Below are positions 56,877-64,000 of a DNA stretch of 64,000 bases, piece by piece. A program made the position numbers and the translations under genes. The notes below the pieces were generated by a model. That model made no database searches. It was not told the origin of the DNA and saw only the letters and a list, made by a program, of their open reading frames with translations. How positions within the stretch are numbered: position 1 is the first letter of the stretch; every line of letters starts with the position of its first letter. The stretch comes from Elusimicrobiota bacterium (lineage in GTDB: Bacteria > Elusimicrobiota > Elusimicrobia > UBA1565 > UBA9628), in assembly GCA_023249675.1 (NCBI GenBank), contig JAHFCE010000009.1, positions 35,154 to 99,153 on the forward strand, read 5' to 3'.

Positions 56877-58228
56877 CCGCGGAAGAAACGATCGTGGCGC
56901 TCGCCACCCCGCCCGGGCGCTCGGCCCTCGGAATCGTGAGGCTCTCCGGCCCGCGATGCCGCGAGTTCGCGCGCGTACTGCTCGGAACCGAGCTCGAACC
57001 GCGCCGCGCGACCGCTCGGCCGCTGCGCCGAGGCGGCGCGGTGGTCGACCGCGTGGTTGCGACCTACTGGGCCGGCCCCTCGACACCGACAGGCGAAGAC
57101 CTTCTCGAATTGGTCGGGCACGGCTCGCCGGAGCTTCTGCGCGAGATCGTCTCGGCCGCGCTCGAAGCCGGCGCGCGCGCCGCAGCGCCCGGAGAATTTA
57201 CGCGCCGCGCCTACATCAATGGACGCCTCGACTTAGCACAGGCGCGTGCGGTCGGCGATCTCATTTCCGCGCGCGGCGCGTCGGCCCGCTCGGCGGCGCT
57301 GCGCCGGCTTGAGGGCGGCCTGTCGAAGGCGCTCGACGAAGTCCGCGCCCCGGTTCTCGAACTGCTCGCCGCCCTCGAGGTCCGTCTCGATCATCCCGAA
57401 GAGGACATCGCGTCCCTCTCGGGCGACGCGGCCGACGCCTCGCTCAAAGACGCCGCCGCGCGTCTTGAGCGCTTGGCCTCCGGCTGCACGCGCGGACGCT
57501 CCCGCCGAGAAGGTGCCCGCGTCGGCCTGTTCGGCCGCCCGAACGCCGGCAAGTCAAGCCTGCTCAACGCCCTGCTCGGCCGCGACCGCGCGATCACAGC
57601 GCCCGAACCCGGGACCACGCGCGACCTGCTCGAAGAGCAGGCCGAGCTCGGCGGCGCCTGCGTCGTTTTGATCGACACCGCCGGCCTGCGCGCGGACGCC
57701 GCAGGTCCCGCGGAGCGCCAAGGCGTGGCGCGCGCCGAACTCGCTCTCGAGTCCTGCGAGGTCGCCGTCCTCGTTGTGGACGCCGCGCGCGCCGCGGACG
57801 AGCACGACGCGAAAGCGCATTCGAGCGTCGCCACCGCGGCCGCGCGGCGCGGCGCACACCTGATCGTCGCGCTCAATAAGATGGATCTTGTTGGAGGGCA
57901 CGGCGCGGCCGAAGGCCTGCCTTGCTCAGCACTCACAGGTCAGGGGCTCGCCGAGCTCGAAGCCGCGATCGCCGCGGCCGCCGGCGCCGCCGCGGCCGAT
58001 GAGGGCGAGGCGCTTCTCGATGACGCCCGCCAACTCGACGCGCTCAAGCTCGCGCGCGCCGAGCTCGACTCCGCGCGCGCCGAGCTCGCCGCGCGCCCCG
58101 CCTCCTGGGAAGACCGCGGCGCCGACCGCCTGCGACGCGTGCTCGCTCTCCTCAACGAAGCCCGCGGCGACGGCACTCCAGAGGCCGTCCTCGATGAAAT
58201 CTTCTCCAAGTTCTGCGTGGGAAAGTGA
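56840..58228 (+). CDS. mnmE: tRNA modification GTPase MnmE
   Basis: 462 aa, starting inside jag with GGAG and GAGGGG upstream of the ATG. N-terminal tetrahydrofolate-binding domain (ETIVALATPPGRSALGIVRLSGP), helical domain, G domain with GRPNAGKS (232-239) and the essential C-terminal FCVGK (C459). With MnmG it installs the aminomethyl group of cmnm5U34 in tRNA. The partner mnmG is encoded 2.3 kb downstream in the same run of overlapping genes. Confidence 0.96.
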   Translation: MAQARDPLEKKLTAEETIVALATPPGRSALGIVRLSGPRCREFARVLLGTELEPRRATARPLRRGGAVVDRVVATYWAGPSTPTGEDLLELVGHGSPELLREIVSAALEAGARAAAPGEFTRRAYINGRLDLAQARAVGDLISARGASARSAALRRLEGGLSKALDEVRAPVLELLAALEVRLDHPEEDIASLSGDAADASLKDAAARLERLASGCTRGRSRREGARVGLFGRPNAGKSSLLNALLGRDRAITAPEPGTTRDLLEEQAELGGACVVLIDTAGLRADAAGPAERQGVARAELALESCEVAVLVVDAARAADEHDAKAHSSVATAAARRGAHLIVALNKMDLVGGHGAAEGLPCSALTGQGLAELEAAIAAAAGAAAADEGEALLDDARQLDALKLARAELDSARAELAARPASWEDRGADRLRRVLALLNEARGDGTPEAVLDEIFSKFCVGK

Positions 58229-58563
58229 TGAATAAAAAGATGACGAAACCGCTTCATCGCACGCCGATCACCGGAATCTCTCCCGAGGAGCAGATCGTCG
58301 GCGCGCCCTTCCTTGGGAAGGTCCGCTCTTACAACGCCAAGAGGGGGGAGATGACAATCCTGCTTGAAGACTCCGTCTCGACAGGCGACGCCGTGCGCGT
58401 CAAAGGCCGCAGAACCGACCTCTCCCAGCGTGTCGAACGCCTCTCCATCGGCAAGCTCCACGTGCAGAGCGCGCTGCCCGGCGAGACCGTCGTGTGCTCC
58501 GTCGCCGACCGCGTGCACGCAGGCGACGCCGTGTACAAGGTTCGCGGCTGCGCCACCTTATGA
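58228..58563 (+). CDS. EF-Tu domain-2-like beta-barrel protein
   Basis: 111 aa from ATG 58228 (TGATG overlap with mnmE). Residues 25-105 (GAPFLGKVRSYNAKRGEMTILL, DAVRVKGRRTDLSQRVERLSIGKLHVQSALPGE, GDAVYKVRG) match the stand-alone translation-factor domain-2 (OB-like barrel) family, which is often encoded next to U32 peptidases; no such peptidase is here. Probably RNA- or protein-binding; function unknown. ATGA overlap with the MFS gene. Confidence 0.75.
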   Translation: MNKKMTKPLHRTPITGISPEEQIVGAPFLGKVRSYNAKRGEMTILLEDSVSTGDAVRVKGRRTDLSQRVERLSIGKLHVQSALPGETVVCSVADRVHAGDAVYKVRGCATL

Positions 58564-59774
58564 TCTCGACGCCGAACGGAGTGCTGGCCCTGCTCCTTTC
58601 GGTGAACATCCTCAACTACGTTGATCGGCAGATCGTGTACGCGCTCCTTCCCCTGATCTCAAGCGACCTGCGCCTGAGCGACGCGCAGGCCGGCAGCCTC
58701 GCGTCGGCCTTCATGGTCGTCTACATGGTGGCAGCGCCGCCCATCGCCTGGTTCGCGGACTCGCGCGGGCGCAAACCGTGGATCGCGGGCGGGGTCGCCG
58801 TCTGGAGCCTGGCGACCGGCATGGCCGGGCTCGCGTCTGGATTTGGCGCTCTGTTCTTCTCTCGCGCGGCGGTGGGCATCGGCGAGGCGTGCTACGGCGC
58901 GATCTCCCCGGCCTTCGTCGCCGAACGCTTCTCATTCGAAAAACGCGGCTTGGCGCTCTCGATCTTCAGCCTCGCCATTCCCGTGGGCTCCGCGCTCGGC
59001 TACGCCGGAGGAGGAAAGCTCGGCGAAATCCTCGGCTGGCGCCACGCGTTCTGGGTCGTCGGCCTGCCCGGACTCCTGCTTGCAGCGCTTTGCCTGCTCC
59101 TGCCCAGCGACCCCCGGCGCTCCGCGCCGACATCTCCCTATGCGGGCTACCGCGAAGTGTGGGGCGTGCGCACGCTGCGCCTCATCACGTACGCGGGTGC
59201 CGGCATGACCTTCGCGCTCGGCGGCTTCGCCGTCTGGATGCCGACTTTTTTCCACCGCCATTGGGGGCTCACGGTCGGCCGGGCCGGTCTCCTCTTCGGC
59301 GCGGTCACCGTCCTCGCGGGCCTCGCCGGCAGCCTCCTCGGCGGCTGGCTCTCGGACAGGCTGCGCCCGTCCGATCGCACCGCGGATCTCCTGGTTTCCG
59401 GCTGGGGCCTGCTGCTCGGCATGCCGCTCGCCGCAGCCGCAATCGGCGCACCCTCTCTCGATGCGTCCATCATCTGCCTGTTTCTCGCCGAAATGATGCT
59501 GTTCCTCAATATGGGCCCGCTCAACGCGGCCATCGTCTCCGTCACTCGTGTCGAGAAACACTCGATGGCCTTCGCGGCCAACATCTTCGCCATCCACCTG
59601 CTCGGCGACGCCGCCTCGCCCGCCTTGATCGGCTGGGGCTCGGACCATTTCGGCTTGACCCGCGCGCTTCTGGCCGCCTGTCTCGCGCTCGGCGTTGGCG
59701 GCTGGATCTGCCTGTCCGCTCGGTCGGGCTTCGGACGCGACGCCGACGCCGCGACCATGGAGGCGGCCACATGA
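58560..59774 (+). CDS. MFS transporter, spinster-like
   Basis: 404 aa, twelve TM helices, from ATG 58560. Conserved loop WFADSRGRKPWIAGG between TM2 and TM3, NYVDRQIVYALLPLI at TM1 and RAAVGIGEACYGAISPAFVAERF match the spinster/hexuronate-type MFS group. Substrate unknown (sphingolipid-like, sugar acids or drugs in relatives). Overlaps both neighbours by 4 nt. Confidence 0.85.
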   Translation: MISTPNGVLALLLSVNILNYVDRQIVYALLPLISSDLRLSDAQAGSLASAFMVVYMVAAPPIAWFADSRGRKPWIAGGVAVWSLATGMAGLASGFGALFFSRAAVGIGEACYGAISPAFVAERFSFEKRGLALSIFSLAIPVGSALGYAGGGKLGEILGWRHAFWVVGLPGLLLAALCLLLPSDPRRSAPTSPYAGYREVWGVRTLRLITYAGAGMTFALGGFAVWMPTFFHRHWGLTVGRAGLLFGAVTVLAGLAGSLLGGWLSDRLRPSDRTADLLVSGWGLLLGMPLAAAAIGAPSLDASIICLFLAEMMLFLNMGPLNAAIVSVTRVEKHSMAFAANIFAIHLLGDAASPALIGWGSDHFGLTRALLAACLALGVGGWICLSARSGFGRDADAATMEAAT

Positions 59775-60532
59775 TCCGAGCGCTGCGCTTCGGACGTCTC
59801 TTTCTGTTTTCGCCGGCGAAAGCCGCCGCGGCTTGCGCCGAAGATCGCGCGCTGTCTGACGCGCTCAAACTCTACGGTTTGACGCTCTTGGCCGCGGCGA
59901 TTTTCTACCGATTCAAGCCATACGACTTCCCCGACGCCAACGCCTCCGTTCCGATGGGTCCGCAAGGAATCCTGTTCTGGCTGGGCGTCATGCTGTGGCA
60001 GCCGCTGCTCATGGCCGCCCTGATCGCGTTTTGCGCCGTCCTTCTGCGCTGGCTGAGAGACGGCTGGCTGCCGCTCAAGGTCGCCTCCTCCTTTTTCTGG
60101 TGCGCGATCCCGCTCATCCTGACGATCTTTTACGTCAAGAACGCCATTCCCAAATCCGTCTTCGCCGTTCTGATGATCCTCTGGGGCGTTCCCGGAGTTT
60201 GCGTCGGCCGCGGCGTGCCCTTCCGGGAGTGGCGGCTCCTCGCGACGTTCCTGCTCGCCCTCAACGTTCTCCAGCTCGTGGTCCTGCTCCCCGAGGCCGT
60301 CGTGACCGCCCTGCGCTGGGAGGCCGGCTACAAGGGCGTCGTCGGTCTCGCCGGCCTCTGGATGCTCCTGGGCGGCGCGTTGGGTCTCAAGGCCCTGCCG
60401 CCTCAGCGCCCGCTGCCGCGCGCGCTGCTGCCGCTGCTGTTCGCGCTTGTCCTGCAGATCGAGGTCGTAGTCGCCGCCTTCATGCTCGGCTGGCTGCCGG
60501 TCGAGACGCTCAAAGCTCTCTTGTATGGCTGA
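59771..60532 (+). CDS. Yip1-like multi-TM protein, unknown function
   Basis: 253 aa from ATG 59771 (ATGA overlap). About six hydrophobic helices with short loops; the N-terminal LFLFSPAKAAAACAEDRALSDALKLYGLTLLAA resembles YIP1-family membrane proteins. No catalytic motif. The end overlaps mnmG by 8 nt. Confidence 0.65.
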   Translation: MIRALRFGRLFLFSPAKAAAACAEDRALSDALKLYGLTLLAAAIFYRFKPYDFPDANASVPMGPQGILFWLGVMLWQPLLMAALIAFCAVLLRWLRDGWLPLKVASSFFWCAIPLILTIFYVKNAIPKSVFAVLMILWGVPGVCVGRGVPFREWRLLATFLLALNVLQLVVLLPEAVVTALRWEAGYKGVVGLAGLWMLLGGALGLKALPPQRPLPRALLPLLFALVLQIEVVVAAFMLGWLPVETLKALLYG

Positions 60533-62264
60533 CGCGTTCTTTCCCCGGCGCTACGATGTCATCGTCGTCGGCGGCGGCCACGCCGGCGTCGAGGCGGCAC
60601 TCGCCGCCGCGCGCATGGGCCGCGCCACCTTGCTGCTCACGCAAAACCTCGACACGATCGCGGCGATGTCCTGCAATCCCTCCATCGGCGGCGTCGGCAA
60701 GGGGCAGATGGTGCGCGAGGTGGACGCGCTCGGCGGAGAGATGGCCAAGGCCGCGGACCGCTCTTCGTTCTTCTCGCAGACCTTGAACCTCAGCAAGGGC
60801 CAAGCCGTCCGTTCGCCGCGCGCTCAGTGCGACAAGGCCGCGTACCGAGCGGGGCAAAAGGCCGTCGTCGAGTCCTGCGCGAACCTTGACCCGATCCAAG
60901 ATGAGGCCTGGGAATTATGGGTCGAGGGCTCCGCCCTCCGGGGGGTCCTCTCACGCCGCGGCACGCGCTATGAAGGAAAAACCGTCGTGCTCACGACCGG
61001 GACCTTCCTGAACGGCCTCGCCCACGTCGGTCTGAAGACGCACGCAGCCGGGCGCGGCGGCGAGGCGCCCGCGCTCGGCATCAGCGCGTCGCTGCGCGCG
61101 CTCGGCTTCGCCGTGGGGCGCATGAAGACCGGCACGCCGCCGCGCCTTCACTCCCGCTCGATCGATTACTCCAAACTTGAGCGCCAAGATGGCGATTTAA
61201 TTCCCAAGCCGTTCTCTCATTTCAACGTCAAAATCTCCAATCCCCAGCTTCCCAGCTGGATCGCCTACACCAACGCGCTCACGCACCGGACGATCCGCGA
61301 CAATCTGAAGAACTCTCCTTTGTATTCCGGAAAGATCGAGGGCGTCGGTCCCCGCTACTGCCCTTCGATCGAGGATAAAGTCGTTAAATTCCCAAGTAAG
61401 GAGCGGCACCAGCTCTTTCTCGAGCCCGAAGGCTGGAACACGAGCGAGGTTTATCTCAACGGAATGTCGACCAGCCTTCCCGAAGACGCCCAGCGCGCGC
61501 TTGTCTCCTCGATCCCCGGCCTTGAGAATGCTTTGCTCACGCGCTGCGGCTACGCGATCGAGTACGACTTCTGCCAGCCGACCCAACTCACCGACACGCT
61601 CGAAAGCCGCGCGGTCCCCGGCCTGTTCCTCGCCGGCCAGATCAACGGCACGACCGGCTACGAGGAAGCCGCCGGGCAGGGACTTCTCGCGGGCGTCAAC
61701 GCGGCCCTGCGCGTCGCCGATGAGGGACCGTTTCGCCTCGGCCGCGACGAAGCCTACCTCGGCGTCATGATCGACGATCTCGCCGTGCGCGGCGTGGACG
61801 AGCCTTACCGCATGTTCACCGCCCGCGCCGAAAACCGCCTGAGCCTGCGCGCCGACGACGCCGATCTGCGCCTCATGGAAAAGGGATTCGCGCTCGGCCT
61901 CATCGCTCCCGAAGCGCGCGAGCGTTTCCTGCGCTACCGCGACCTCGTCCTCGGCGCGGGGGAAGCGCCGGACGCCGATCTCTCGCCCTGGTCCATGGCC
62001 AAGGTCCTCGAGCAGCGCGCGATTCGTTCATCGTACGAACCGTACATCAGCCGCGAACGCCGCGAAGCCGAGCGCCTCAAGGCCGCGGAACTCGTCGAAA
62101 TTCCGCCCCGCCTTGACTACGCGGCGATCGGCGCGCTGACCAACGAGTCCCGCGAAAAACTCTCGCGCCTGCGCCCGCGCACGCTCGGCCAGGCCGGGCG
62201 CGTGCCCGGGGTGACCCCCGCCGACCTGCAGATTCTCTGGGTTCACTCCGACCGGGCGAAATGA
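60525..62264 (+). CDS. mnmG: tRNA uridine-5-carboxymethylaminomethyl synthase MnmG
   Basis: 579 aa. FAD motif GGGHAG (16-21), then SCNPSIGGVGKGQMVREVDALGG, KTGTPPRLHSRSIDYS, GLFLAGQINGTTGYEEAAGQG and the C-terminal RPRTLGQAGRVPGVTPADLQ that binds MnmE. Slightly shorter than the usual 620-630 aa, with no obvious domain missing. Catalyses, with MnmE, U34 modification. Confidence 0.96.
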   Translation: MADAFFPRRYDVIVVGGGHAGVEAALAAARMGRATLLLTQNLDTIAAMSCNPSIGGVGKGQMVREVDALGGEMAKAADRSSFFSQTLNLSKGQAVRSPRAQCDKAAYRAGQKAVVESCANLDPIQDEAWELWVEGSALRGVLSRRGTRYEGKTVVLTTGTFLNGLAHVGLKTHAAGRGGEAPALGISASLRALGFAVGRMKTGTPPRLHSRSIDYSKLERQDGDLIPKPFSHFNVKISNPQLPSWIAYTNALTHRTIRDNLKNSPLYSGKIEGVGPRYCPSIEDKVVKFPSKERHQLFLEPEGWNTSEVYLNGMSTSLPEDAQRALVSSIPGLENALLTRCGYAIEYDFCQPTQLTDTLESRAVPGLFLAGQINGTTGYEEAAGQGLLAGVNAALRVADEGPFRLGRDEAYLGVMIDDLAVRGVDEPYRMFTARAENRLSLRADDADLRLMEKGFALGLIAPEARERFLRYRDLVLGAGEAPDADLSPWSMAKVLEQRAIRSSYEPYISRERREAERLKAAELVEIPPRLDYAAIGALTNESREKLSRLRPRTLGQAGRVPGVTPADLQILWVHSDRAK

Positions 62265-62929
62265 GCGCGGATCCGCTCGAACTCCTGGCTAAAGCTGCCG
62301 AGTCCTGGGGCGCGCCGCTCAAGCGCGCAGCGCTCGAACAGATCTCCTCCTACCTCGCCTTCGTGCGCGCGAAGAATACGAGAGTGAACCTGACCGCGGA
62401 CGCCGGCTGGGACGACCTGGTCCTCAAGCACGCGGCGGACGGCGTCTTCGCCGCCTCGGTCCTGCGCCCGCTCCTGACGAGCTCGCCGCGCATCCTCGAT
62501 CTCGGCTCGGGTGCTGGCTTCATCGGAATCGCGCTCAAACTCGCCTGGCCCGAGGCCGAGGTGACCTTGATGGAATCCGTCGAGCGCAAGTACCGCTTTC
62601 TCAACGCCGCCGCAACAAACACCGGCCTCAAGGGCCTGCGCGTTCTCAGTCGCCGCGCCGGATCGGGCGCGGCGCTCACCTCCTATGAACGCGGCCACGA
62701 CGTCGTGGTGTCGCGGGCCTTGGCGGAACTCCCCGAGGCGCTGCGCCTCTCCTGGCCGATGCTCGCCCCCAACGGCCTTTGCGCCGTCTTCCAGTCCGAC
62801 GAACCCGACCTCGCCGACCCCGCGCTCGCCAAGTCCCTGGCCGCGGCGCAAGCCGCGATGCTCAAGTCCTGCCCTTATCGCCGTCCGAATGAAACGCGCG
62901 ACCGCCGCCTGGTGCTGTTCAAACGCTAG
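62261..62929 (+). CDS. rsmG: 16S rRNA (guanine527-N7)-methyltransferase
   Basis: 222 aa, ATGA overlap with mnmG. SAM-binding LDLGSGAGFIGIALKLAWPEAEVTLMESVERKYRFL and VVVSRALAELPEALRLSWPMLAPNG are RsmG motifs; VRAKNTRVNLTADAGWDDLVLKHAADGV is the N-terminal helical part. No parA/parB or dnaA follows. Confidence 0.93.
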   Translation: MSADPLELLAKAAESWGAPLKRAALEQISSYLAFVRAKNTRVNLTADAGWDDLVLKHAADGVFAASVLRPLLTSSPRILDLGSGAGFIGIALKLAWPEAEVTLMESVERKYRFLNAAATNTGLKGLRVLSRRAGSGAALTSYERGHDVVVSRALAELPEALRLSWPMLAPNGLCAVFQSDEPDLADPALAKSLAAAQAAMLKSCPYRRPNETRDRRLVLFKR

Positions 62930-62942
62930 GGGGAGGATTTTG

Positions 62943-62948
62943 TATCAT
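62943..62948 (+). promoter_or_regulatory. -10-like element (TATCAT) before ATG 62958
   Basis: TATCAT ends 9 nt before the permease ATG. A GGGGGAGG string lies further upstream, too far from the ATG to serve as its Shine-Dalgarno. Confidence 0.4.
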
Positions 62949-62957
62949 CACCCGCCG

Positions 62958-64000
62958 ATGAAAACGCCCCGCGCCCTCAACTTGCTGGACTTGACGTGCA
63001 TCGGCGTCAATGCCATCGTGGGATCGAGTATCTTCCTCTTTCCCGGACGGCTGGCCGCGTTTATGGGACCGGCCTCGGTGCTCTCTTTCGCCTTGACCGG
63101 CCTGCTGCTCTTGGCGGTCGGACTCTGCTTCGCGGAAGCGTCCACCCACTATGACAGACCCGGGGGACCCTATCTCTACGCCACGGAGTGCTTCGGCTCG
63201 ACGGCGGGCTTCGCAGTCGGCTGGATGTGTTGGGTCACGATGATCGTCTCTTGGGCCGCGGTCGCCAATGCCGTGGCGGTCTATCTTGGGCACTTCGGCC
63301 CGGCTTTCACGACCCCCTCCGCGGTGAAAGCGACGGCGGCAGTCGTCATCGTGGCCATGGGCGCCATCAACTACCGCGGCGTCAAGCTGGGCGCCTGGAC
63401 GTCCAACTTCTTCACGGCGGCGAAACTCATCCCCCTTGCCGTCTTCGTGCTGGTCGGACTGCCGCACGTGGACCCGGCCCGTTTCACGCCCTTCGCGCCG
63501 CATGGCTGGGCGCCCCTGGGCAAGGCCTGCTTCTTGGCGTACTTCGCCTTCCAGGGATTTGAGACGGTGCCCGTGCCGGCAGGAGAAGTGGCCCAGCCGC
63601 AGAAAAACGTCCCTTTGGCGGTCTTCTTCGCGCTCGCGCTCTCCTCCATCCTTTATATGCTCGTCCAGGCGGTGGCGGTGGGCGTCAATCCGGGCTTGGC
63701 GGGAGCCGAGCGCCCACTGGCGGCTTCGGCCGCGCTGATCCTCGGCCCGGCGGGCGCTGCCTTCATCGTCGTGGGCGCCGCGGTCTCCATGGTCGGCTAC
63801 AACGCCGGTTCGGCCTTGGGCGGGCCGCGTTATCTCGTGGCCCTGGCTCAAGACCGCCATTTCCCAACTTGGCTGGCGGCCCTGCATCCGCGCTACCAAA
63901 CGCCGTTTCGCTGCGTCGCGTTGACGACGGGACTGACTCTGGCGGCGGCTCTTGCCGTCGATTTTGACCGCCTCGTCGATTTCAGCAATGTCGTCATCTT
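62958..64000 (+). CDS. APC-superfamily amino acid permease, 3' end cut by window
   Basis: The frame runs from ATG 62958 to the right edge (347 codons, no stop). Ten or so hydrophobic helices. TM1 reads LTCIGVNAIVGSSIFLFPG, the APC unwound-helix signature, and EASTHYDRPGGPYLYATECFG and YFAFQGFETVPVPAGEVAQPQKNVPLA are typical of amino acid/polyamine/organocation transporters. Substrate unknown. Confidence 0.88.
   Translation, partial: MKTPRALNLLDLTCIGVNAIVGSSIFLFPGRLAAFMGPASVLSFALTGLLLLAVGLCFAEASTHYDRPGGPYLYATECFGSTAGFAVGWMCWVTMIVSWAAVANAVAVYLGHFGPAFTTPSAVKATAAVVIVAMGAINYRGVKLGAWTSNFFTAAKLIPLAVFVLVGLPHVDPARFTPFAPHGWAPLGKACFLAYFAFQGFETVPVPAGEVAQPQKNVPLAVFFALALSSILYMLVQAVAVGVNPGLAGAERPLAASAALILGPAGAAFIVVGAAVSMVGYNAGSALGGPRYLVALAQDRHFPTWLAALHPRYQTPFRCVALTTGLTLAAALAVDFDRLVDFSNVVI

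Noticed and set aside
53929..62929. Replication origin near the rpmH-to-rsmG cluster
   Set aside because: No dnaA, no DnaA-box cluster and no parAB; gene order alone is not enough.

Overview
The window is GC-rich bacterial chromosome, roughly two-thirds G+C by eye, from a diderm: it encodes lipoproteins, an RseP-type protease, a lytic transglycosylase, GDP-mannose 4,6-dehydratase and a two-subunit glycyl-tRNA synthetase. Protein style and gene order suggest an uncultured lineage such as Elusimicrobiota, but that is inference without a database search. Genes are packed tightly with many ATGA, GTGA and TTGA overlaps. No rRNA, tRNA, CRISPR array or complete insertion sequence was seen, and no stretch above 300 bases lacks a gene.

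Layout. 1-992: a lower-GC two-gene signalling module (HATPase fold plus STAS-like DUF4325), cut by the left edge. 1020-16155: catabolic and uptake genes. Beta-ureidopropionase, an NCS1 nucleobase transporter and dihydropyrimidinase form the lower reductive pyrimidine (or hydantoin) route. A caspase-fold lipoprotein, a secreted charged protein, an aldehyde dehydrogenase, two class III aminotransferases (one ornithine-type) and potABCD polyamine uptake follow. Dihydropyrimidine dehydrogenase is absent. 16247-19893: three exported proteins of unknown role, somewhat lower in GC.

19899-35836 (minus strand) is the core information and envelope block rpsB-tsf-pyrH-frr-uppS-cdsA-dxr-rseP-proS, then rimP-nusA-infB-rbfA-truB-ribF (flavokinase domain only) and a small Cys-rich membrane protein. 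A plus-strand lipase-like gene interrupts it. rimP is preceded by a promoter, a hairpin and a canonical intrinsic terminator, which looks like an attenuator. A perfect 30-bp palindrome separates rseP from proS. 35911-46401: a sugar-nucleotide reductase, lytic transglycosylase, small lipoprotein, gmd, two translationally coupled coiled-coil proteins (one tail-anchored, one with tandem repeats), two unknown exported proteins and nadE. 46403-53890 (minus): acs with a membrane protein, then a small helical protein with recO-glyQ-glyS. 53929-62929 (plus): rpmH-rnpA-yidD-yidC-jag-mnmE, an EF-Tu domain-2-like protein, two membrane proteins, mnmG and rsmG. An APC permease runs off the right edge.

The most unusual signal is genome-wide in character. 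Thirteen genes, most of them first in their transcription unit, have a TANNNT hexamer (TATAAT, TAGGAT, TATCAT and similar) 6-11 nt before the start codon and no convincing Shine-Dalgarno. This is the arrangement expected of leaderless or near-leaderless transcripts. A minority of genes carry classical Shine-Dalgarno sequences.
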